Positions 58,401 to 64,000 of a stretch of 64,000 nucleotides of DNA are shown here, one piece after another. The stretch is taken from the NCBI GenBank assembly GCA_026874595.1, contig CM049316.1, forward strand, positions 28,321,339 through 28,385,338, written 5' to 3'. This DNA is from Sipunculus nudus. Its lineage: Eukaryota > Annelida > Sipuncula > Golfingiida > Sipunculidae. Position 1 is the first letter of the stretch, and each line of letters starts with the position of its first letter. The translations under genes and the position numbers were made by a program. The notes beneath the pieces are model-generated. The model ran no database searches. It had not been told where the DNA came from and saw nothing but the letters and a program-made list of their open reading frames with translations.

Positions 58401-61400
58401 AATACCATAATTGAAATTTTTAGACACTTTCACATTAAGAACCTATATGATAAATTTCAATAAGATCTGAAATATTGTCTCCAGATATCGGTCGGACATA
58501 CACGCACTCAAAATTGAGTGAAAACAGTAACCCTTGCTTCGTGCAGGGTAAATAAATAATTATTATAAATTATGATTATTATTCCTGGTTATTGACATCC
58601 AAAGGCCTGAAAGTGAAAATGTTTCACCCATTTTAATAATAGAGAGGAAGCAACTTCTATAAACAGTATAAACACTGCCTGTATATTATTATTTCCAGGC
58701 ACAGATGAAGAAAGATGATGATGATGGCTCCACAGCATCAGGGGAGATGATATCAGTAAGGTTACATACTGTCAATCAAAAACATTGATTATTACCAGAT
58801 GAGTCACTAGTCTTAGTAGTACTGCCCGTTTTGCTCAACTTGTAGGAGGTGTAAATCCAGTAGAGTTGCCTGATATCATAGTGTTTAGCCACCAAAACCT
58901 GTAGTTCTGCCTGAAGTAAGCGTTCTACTTTCCTGATATCAAAGCTTGAATGTTAGGAGTATTGCCCTCATTGGGATGGGTAGTCTGTTTTCAGAAAATT
59001 TCAGGTGGGAATATGGCTTCACACCAGTCCAATAGATCCCATTTTTATAGGCCTTGAGTGCATTCATTCCAGTTTTTCCCCTTCTGATAAATATAGGTCA
59101 GCCATGACTGTTCATCAGATTTTACAGCTGGTTTCACAGCCAGTAAACAAGCTCCTGCACCACAAAACTGTAATCATACATGATACAAATCATGTGAAAA
59201 GTACTGTGCGGCTTTAAATGGAAATGCAGTTTCAAAAGGAAGAAATACGGTATACAAAATGTCTGACAATACCCAACACAAAACTCGCCAAAACTGAGGA
59301 TGTATATTTTGGCAATTTACATGATGAGAAAGTTTAATCAGCTTGATATCAAGAAAGTGAGATGCCGGCTTTATATGCCTGTATTTGGGTATAAAACCTT
59401 TGGATTAGCCTGACATTCCTGCAATAGGCAAGAGATTGAGTGCTGTAGAAGATGTAAAAAAAATATTTTGAAAATGATGGACATGTTGGGTCTAGAACTG
59501 TCTGCAGCTGTGTGAACTTACTGTTAGAGCACTGTTAATATTACTTTTACCTTTGAACAGCTTTGCTAAACTTTTATAAATTTTAGGTTATGCATTAGAG
59601 AAGCAAGAGCAGTTAGGCCACACCAAAAAAATTAATCGTTCTCACAGACTTTTGGAACAAAAAGTATGATGTGAGGGGACAAAGTTTAATTTTTATTTGT
59701 TTTCCCTATTTACTTGTTTAAATGTAATAAATGAAATTTTTGTAAGCCTGCTGGAAAAATGCAAAAATTCACGACAGTTCTTGATTTGATGCATATAATT
59801 AAAACAAAATTTGGTTGATTTTCTGTATCTTTAAGGATTATTTCATGGAGTCAAGGAAATAATAGAAAATGAGCAACATCACCTAGGGCCTAATACTCAA
59901 TTTAACAAAAAAAAAAACAGAGATGTAAATTTGGTAGAACAATTAATTTTTTTTTTGTGTGGCCTAAGTATACATGTTAAATGAGCATTATGAGAGAGCT
60001 TGCTGTGTGTATGTATATACTTGTTGTTATCATGGTAATTATATTCCAGGCACCTCCTCCCCCGGTTCAGCACCATGCAGTCAAACATCACCACCCGTCA
60101 ATGGTAGTCTAACGTAACCCAGACTCGCATGCTTTGACTTAAGTGCACAGTTTTTTTTTTAACAACGCTTCTTTTCCTCAGTAGACAACTTTATGGAGAG
60201 GATATTTAACATATAGTTTGTCAGTTAGCATTGATGTCAATATTTATGTGGTAGCTGTGGTTCAGAAGCACTTCTAGCACAAAACCTAACCTATATATAA
60301 CAGTAGTCAATGGAGTCTGTCTATACTTGATGCATAAGATATGAATTAAATTCAGTGAAAAAGATGTTTAAATAAAAACCAGTTATTTGATATTTGTGTA
60401 AGTAAGTGCCAGGTCAGTGCTAATTTCATGTGGTTGATATGTACTTCATTAGCAGACAACTCACTAGTATTGTAAAAACTTTTATCCAGAAAGAAAAAAG
60501 ATTTACCGAATGCCAAACTGTACAAATGGGATTGAAAAGTTGTTCTAGATATCAGCAACCATGACAAGACTGACCTGGTCACAGCCCTGTCATCATCACA
60601 CTTTCTCATCTCATCACCATAACTGTATCAATTCTGCCAGGTGATATAAGACTACAAACCATCGCAGTCACTGAGTGTATGCTTCTGAGAACTCAGTATG
60701 AAAGTATGAGCATTTGTAGTCTATGCCTCCAAGAGGTCCCTGTCAGTATTTGGAGATTTTGCTCTATAGTGTCCATGGTATTCATTAATTACCTGTCAGT
60801 CTGTAAAACAGGTATTCCTACAGTTACTTAGAAGAAAACCATTATCTTACATTGTAAAGAAATTAAGAAGACAGGACTCTCAGAATGCAGGAATAAGCAT
60901 CTGTGATGCTTAAAATGTATTTTGGATGCTTGGATCTTGGAGTCCAAGCATCAAACAGGACAAGGAAATTCTGGCTGTTTAAAAAGAGAGGTTCAAAGTT
61001 AGCACCTGTAGCAGTCACTGGCTTTGAATGCAATTATCGATAATGCAGGCTATCAGTTGATGTATTATTTTTCAGAGTTTATTTGTTTCACCAATTCACA
61101 TATCTAAAAAATAAATCATTGTTGCCCATTTACAGTAAGTTGACAATTTTAGACTAGAATTTTAAGTCACAAAGTTTTTTTTGTAGTCTCAGCAAAGACT
61201 TTGTGTTTGCACAGTAATGAGAAGCACTGTGTTTGTAACATATGACACCAAAATGTAAATGTGAAAGATAAAAAAAAGATAATACCCCCTGCTGACATCT
61301 GGTGTTCATTACAGGAACCAGATAAGGGGACTCCTACTCCACTCAAAAGCAAACGTCAATCAGTATACACCATGGTAACAGCCAACTGCAAGAATGCGAT

Positions 61401-61817
61401 GCTTTTTGCCTAACTGCCTTACACATCAAATGTATTTATTGTTCTCACTGAGTGTTAAAATAATAAACCCCAATAGTGTGTGACAATATTAACAACACTG
61501 ACCTAATGAAGTCAGTATATAGGAGAATAAAAAACAAGTTCAGTGTCTAAACTAAAAGTATAAGTGCAGCTAATATGTCGTGTGCAGATCAGACAGCAGA
61601 AGCTGGAAGAGTTCATAACCATGACAGTTTTCATATATTTATTGTATATTAATATGTCTGTAAGGTTAGACCTAATTTACCTGTTTGTGTCCATCTTATA
61701 CTTAATCTGTCAATAGTATTTATCTGTTATATTAATTTCTTTAATGGATAATCTCTTGGTGTACATTAATAAGAAAATATTGATATATGAGATTAATTAA
61801 TCAATAATTTTAGAATG

Positions 61818-61911
<94 letters not shown>

Positions 61912-63831
61912 ACAATGTTTGGTATATCCAAATCAATTAATATAAAGTAATAAATATACCATTATATATGTCTTACAGTACTCAGTATTTCCCTGTAGAA
62001 AATATCATGACCCTTATTTGATACTGATATAAAGCAGCAAACTGCAGACATTTCAATTTCCTGGAGCTAAATGATCATTGCGGTCTATTTGCTTCACCAG
62101 CCATTTATATTTACACCAATCAGCTGCTAAGATGTACATTCAGCAACAAAAGCTCATGAGGCTGTGCTTCAATAGTAATTGAAAATGTGAAATGTTTCAC
62201 ATTTTGAATTACAGCGTTTCATAAGATTAAAAAATGCACTGTTAATAAAATGAGCAATTTAAACAGTAGGGCTGAATGCTGTATTTCATTTAAAATAGAG
62301 TTAAATGTCTCATATACCACGTTTTAACTTGGTTAATATAAATTATTTGAGAGATTGTTTCTTTGAATTTACATAATATACTGGTTATTGTTAATGTTGT
62401 ATAATAAAGCTTACAAAGCAACAGTTCTTTTGACCACCAGAGATAAAAAGTGAATTCCCTGCAAGTGATTTAGATTATATGCATCAATGTGTTAATTTCT
62501 TATATGAATGGATAACCGATTATTCCAGTTAGTACTACCGGTATGTGTGCAGCTTGCATACATATACTCAAGTTACAAATATCTGCTAACCTATTCAATC
62601 AGAAATTTCTTTTCCTAAAGGTGAACCATCTAATTATCAATGCTTTTGGTCTGTGGTGCTTTGCGGTGGAGAATGTCACATTTATATTTCAGCTGGTTTT
62701 ACTTCCTGATTTTTTTCACAGTCAATGCACAGGAAGGCCTTTGCTAAGGCATGAACATGGAGGACTTGGTGGTGCACAGGGGACACTTAATTACTGATAT
62801 TTATATCATATTGTTATATGTTTATTATATTGTTAATCATGAAGCTTATGGGGAAAAAAGACCTTGATGTGTAATAATGTGTTAACATAATGTGCCATAA
62901 TTATCACCTACAACATAAAAAGATGACCTTGTATGTTTTAGTTAATACAAAAAATGTACATTAACTATTCATGTTTTGTCTTTTGTCATCATAACTAGTT
63001 AGAAACACTTGATCGAGGGTTTCACTTAATTAACATGGCACATACTTTTGTTAAACTAAGACTGTAAAATTGATGTTTTAACTATAATTTTTCAAATATA
63101 AAGAATGTTTGTGTGTTTTGCAACAGTTTGAAGGATTTGACTATATTTGTGATTTTTTCTTGTGCAATTAGTTGAACGATTTACTTTTGAAGATAAAAGA
63201 GAAAGAGCAAGGAAAGAGGCAGCAGTCATTTAAATTTAAAAGCAGGTTAAAGGATTGCAGTATCCTTAATTAAATTAATTATGTCACATTGCCTCGTTCA
63301 AAGCTGCATCCTGGCTGCTTGAGGTTAAGTAGATGAAGCTTCAGTGATTCAAATTTTGTTTTTATTAACCACTGCATGTGGTTTTATTGATTTGTGATAG
63401 TACTGTGATAGTTAATAACAATTCTATTTCTTTTGCTATTTTAAAAATATTTTATTGGACTTTTCCCCAATACTTTTCTGTTCATCTGAAAATGAAAATT
63501 AACAGACAACAAACTTGAAGATAGATAAATTATGTAAATTTATAAATACACTATATTTGTCCTGATCACTAAGAGATCTTGAGGTATGGATTGCCCATGC
63601 ACTTTTAAGTGTGATATGGATGTGTGTACCTTAAGCATGTTAAATGATGATATACTATTCTGCTTCTGCAACCTATGCATGCTTTAACGATGTTTGATGA
63701 CATCCATTAATACCTGTGTGTCCTTACAGCTGGAACCTCTGGAGAAGGAATGGTTGGTGACTGCGTCAACGTCTGATTATCACGCCATGCACAAGTTGCT
63801 GAATAAAAATGAACATTTGGCTTGCCTCAAG
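35872..63831 (+). CDS. SOWAH: SOWAH (sosondowah) ankyrin-repeat family gene, first eight coding exons; 3' end outside the window
   Basis: Coding exons are 35872-35995, 48630-48691, 50037-50735, 51715-51861, 58699-58755, 60050-60103, 61315-61374 and 63730-63831. All junctions are GT/AG and the phases agree, giving 435 codons so far. Exons 1-3 form the N-terminal SOWAH winged-helix-like domain: LDVVRDFMMSRNGKVRNHEL, VTHFKPFLND, then KKFKDFVNQLAAVKLDE and KVLVLKRKYRDV. Exon 3 then codes a long low-complexity linker rich in Ala, Ser, Glu and Thr (residues about 80-295). Exon 6 has a PPPP and a KHHHP stretch. Exon 8 (LEPLEKEWLVTASTSDYHAM, then LLNKN) is the conserved block just before the ankyrin repeats, which must follow downstream. 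The molecular role is poorly known in any animal. Exons 3-8 are all in phase 0, so each can be skipped without a frameshift. Intron 1 is 12.6 kb. Confidence 0.9.
36255..36329 (-). repeat. tRNA-like sequence (Thr-CGT-like pseudogene or SINE head)
   Basis: Read on minus, CGGCTCATTTAGTAGCG fits the D-arm/A box and GGTTCGATTCC (36268-36278) is an exact B box. Acceptor ends pair at about five of seven positions and the anticodon position would hold CGT. Several stem mismatches argue against a working tRNA. Confidence 0.5.
36438..36488. repeat. Two adjacent perfect G/C hairpins
   Basis: GTGGGGGC TCT GCCCCCAC (36438-36456) and GGGGAACC CA GGTTCCCC (36471-36488) are perfect 8-bp stems, 14 bp apart, in an otherwise AT-rich intron. 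Confidence 0.75.
36702..38015. mobile_element. Element with long (~190 bp) terminal inverted repeats, SOWAH intron 1
   Basis: The left arm 36702-36890 (TAGGTCGATTTCG, then CTGGCC, AACCATTTC, TCGGCC) and the right arm 37828-38015 are inverse copies over nearly their whole length, at roughly three quarters identity by eye. Between them lies about 940 bp of AT-rich DNA with an (AT)n tract. No transposase is encoded. This resembles a fold-back or long-TIR DNA element. Confidence 0.65.
37451..37500. repeat. (AT)n followed by (GA)n
   Basis: An (AT)n run with one interruption, followed by GAGAGAGAGA at 37501-37510. Confidence 0.95.
38482..39566. repeat. Inverted repeat with 130-bp near-identical arms, SOWAH intron 1
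   Basis: The arms 38482-38611 and 39437-39566 are inverse complements; comparing them base by base gives one mismatch in 130. The 825-bp spacer has no coding capacity and holds a smaller inverted pair (TTCATGCTCCAT near 38731 and ATGGAGCATGAA near 38884). Either a long-TIR element or a recent inverted duplication would explain it. Confidence 0.85.
40515..42499 (-). mobile_element. Truncated Helentron-like element HelC, interrupted by Helitron H3
   Basis: The segment 40515-41040 matches the interior of HelA/HelB (inverse of HelA) with GAACTTAGTCATCTGTGCAA and CGCAACC-type sites. The 5' end of the same family (GCGAACCTGTGCAAAG and AACAAGGCCTACAGGCCT, read on minus) is at 42468-42499. H3 lies between. 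The family's 3' end is missing on the left. Confidence 0.55.
41280..42325 (+). mobile_element. Helitron-like element H3 with dimeric tandem core
   Basis: The 3' end (GCTTGTTGACTACCTATATT then CTAG at 42322-42325, followed by T) matches H4. The core carries palindromes at 41460, 41609, 41738, 41887, 42016 and 42165, spaced 149, 129, 149, 129, 149. Each half-unit has ATCTCGGGAACCGTTTGACC-like or ATCTCAGCAGTGGTTTGAC-like sequence. The 5' end was not resolved and may lie up to 150 bp further left. Confidence 0.6.
42500..43454. other. SOWAH intron 1 sequence, nothing recognised
   Basis: AT-rich intron DNA without a recognisable gene or element. Confidence 0.5.
43455..44125. repeat. Inverted repeat, ~35-50-bp arms
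   Basis: TTATACATTTGAAGCAGTAG (from 43455) continues into TTGAACTGAACAA; the inverse complement ends at 44125. The right arm includes three to four tandem TTTGTTCAG units. Only the right arm is present in the related segment at 49730-49785. Confidence 0.7.
44149..44182 (+). pseudogene. Partial copy A1 of the 5' end of SOWAH exon 3
   Basis: After CTTTACAG the frame reads SGKKVLGLFRKYC then stop; true exon 3 reads SGEKVLVLKRKYRD. It lies upstream of exon 2 and abuts the MITE at 44182. Confidence 0.6.
44182..44415. mobile_element. MITE between exon-3-like copies A1 and A2
   Basis: It begins TACTGTTGAACCTG and ends near GGTATTACTGTA, with repeated GACCACCT units inside. It is related to 49833-49984. 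Confidence 0.5.
44468..44500 (+). pseudogene. Partial copy A2 of the 5' end of SOWAH exon 3
   Basis: After CTTTACAG the frame reads SGERVLVLKRN and then departs from the exon into AT-rich DNA. The 80 bp before it (CCATCTCAAATG, TTACTTCTT) match the region just upstream of the true exon 3. Confidence 0.65.
45517..45534. repeat. (CAGG)n microsatellite
   Basis: Four and a half CAGG units. Confidence 0.9.
45535..47746. other. SOWAH intron 1 sequence, nothing recognised
   Basis: AT-rich intron DNA with a C tract near 46401-46417. The 104-residue frame at 47100 has no family features. Confidence 0.5.
47747..48315 (+). mobile_element. Element R4b (uninterrupted copy)
   Basis: It runs from ATTAAAAAAGCATCCAATA with GCAAACCCTGCGC to GCGTCGTGCAGGTTAA. 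It contains CACCCTGGACATTGTG unbroken, giving the empty site for HelA in R4a. A C tract (about 47946-47965) and a GATAAATTTTTCAATAACAT stretch lie inside. No coding. Confidence 0.65.
49690..49799 (+). repeat. Duplicated intron segment (partner of 44034-44148)
   Basis: CTCTCGTTTTGCTGTTTATT, GTTCAGTTCAACTGCTGC and TTCAAATGTATAAT are shared in order with 44052-44127. Confidence 0.75.
49800..49833 (+). pseudogene. Partial copy B1 of the 5' end of SOWAH exon 3
   Basis: After CTTTACAG the frame reads SGRKVLGLLRKYS then stop, in the same phase as true exon 3 and 237 bp before it. It closely matches copy A1. Confidence 0.6.
49833..49984. mobile_element. MITE between exon-3-like copy B1 and true exon 3
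   Basis: It begins TACAGTTGAACCTG and ends with the inverse complement of TACAGTATTACCTG. GACCACCTGTCTATTAAGAC-type units repeat inside. Confidence 0.6.
52257..54088 (+). mobile_element. Helitron-like element H4 with dimeric tandem core, SOWAH intron 4
   Basis: The 5' end is A|TCCGCCAAAACAG within a hairpin (stem GTATCCGC..CAAAAC / GTTTTG CGGATAC, 52254-52283). The 3' end has the perfect stem GTAGTCG, loop CTTGT, CGACTAC (54059-54077), seven bases, then CTAG and T. This fits Helitron termini and insertion between A and T. A (CCG)n tract is at 52300-52332. The array has palindromes at 52584, 52733, 52864, 53013, 53144, 53293, 53424, 53573, 53701, 53850 and 53968. Four 280-bp dimers are nearly identical. 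The 70-73-residue frames in each dimer are repeat shadows. Confidence 0.75.
52434..52446 (-). promoter_or_regulatory. Perfect DR1-type motif in H4 (also at 41310-41322 in H3)
   Basis: TGACCTCTGACCT is two AGGTCA half-sites in direct repeat with 1-bp spacing. It is conserved between H3 and H4 just before the tandem array. Function is unproven. Confidence 0.3.
54089..55225. other. SOWAH intron 4 sequence with G tracts
   Basis: It contains long G tracts (about 54220-54240 and 54352-54370) and a C tract. No gene is visible. Confidence 0.5.
55226..57698 (-). mobile_element. Helentron-like element HelB (minus-strand relative of HelA)
   Basis: On minus it starts AACAAGGCCTACAGGCCT, then GCGAACCTGTGCATTGGG, and ends ATAAGCTCACAGGTTCAC then TAAAAA. 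It lacks F5b and so shows the empty site. Palindromes lie at 57498, 57367 and 57240 and near 55693. The 119-residue plus-strand frame at 56728 is a by-product of the CACTCAGTGCAG tandem units. Confidence 0.6.
57963..58553 (+). mobile_element. Element R4c (uninterrupted copy)
   Basis: It runs from AAAAAAGCGTCTGATATGG with GCAAACCCTGCC to CTTCGTGCAGGGTAAA. It carries the unbroken ACACCCTGGACAATGTGG junction. A TCCCATGATGTACTTTTGTT-type unit of about 75 bp is duplicated inside (58151 and 58207). Confidence 0.65.
61823..61904. repeat. (AT)n microsatellite
   Basis: About 40 AT dinucleotides with one C interruption, SOWAH intron 7. Confidence 0.97.
61905..63729. other. SOWAH intron 7 sequence, nothing recognised
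   Basis: AT-rich; no exon with both proper splice sites and an open frame was found between exons 7 and 8. Confidence 0.5.
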
Positions 63832-64000
63832 GTCAGTATGACAGAAAAAAAAATATTCTCAGTAATATTAAGGTTGCATCCCTGGCAAAACCACTTAAAT
63901 TTAAAATTAAACATAAAATTGTTTAAACTGCATATTAAACCACATAAAGTATATATATAATTTTACTCATGGTACAGAGCTCTATCTAATGGCATATGTA

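Overview
The window is eukaryotic nuclear DNA: AT-rich, with spliced genes, long repeat-filled introns and no operons. Three conserved animal genes can be read exon by exon: CFAP418 (C8orf37) on +, EIF6 on -, and the 5' part of a SOWAH (sosondowah ankyrin-repeat) gene on + that runs off the right edge. The repeats (CTAG-ended Helitron-like elements, Helentron-like elements with tandem cores, TIR MITEs, a decayed Ty3/Gypsy element, a LINE fragment) are of a kind common in marine lophotrochozoans. A mollusc is my best guess; this is an inference from repeat style, not from a marker gene.

Layout: 1-3.65 kb holds a LINE fragment, a hAT-type MITE with perfect 8-bp target duplications, an (AT)n tract and an inverted repeat. 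3.66-9.45 kb is CFAP418 (six coding exons, 191 aa), whose introns carry two MITEs and a Helitron-like element. 10.5-19.6 kb has no gene and is a nest of elements inside elements. 22.0-27.6 kb is EIF6 (five coding exons read, about 243 aa). 28.5-32.9 kb is a minus-strand Ty3/Gypsy wreck with recognisable PBS, gag zinc knuckle, RT, integrase, PPT and LTR edges. 35.87-63.83 kb holds the first eight coding exons of SOWAH (435 codons), with a 12.6-kb first intron crowded with inverted repeats and Helitrons.

The three genes show no functional link; each is an independent transcription unit. The most notable signals are: (1) a 12-bp imperfect palindrome (GGTGGCGCCACC) recurring with an alternating spacing of 149 and about 130 bp in elements with different ends; (2) three-level nesting in which empty sites for two insertions can be read elsewhere in the same window; (3) partial extra copies of the 5' end of SOWAH exon 3, with acceptor sites, two of them upstream of exon 2; (4) a 130-bp inverted repeat with arms differing at one base in SOWAH intron 1. 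All reading was by eye; no alignment, folding or database search was run.
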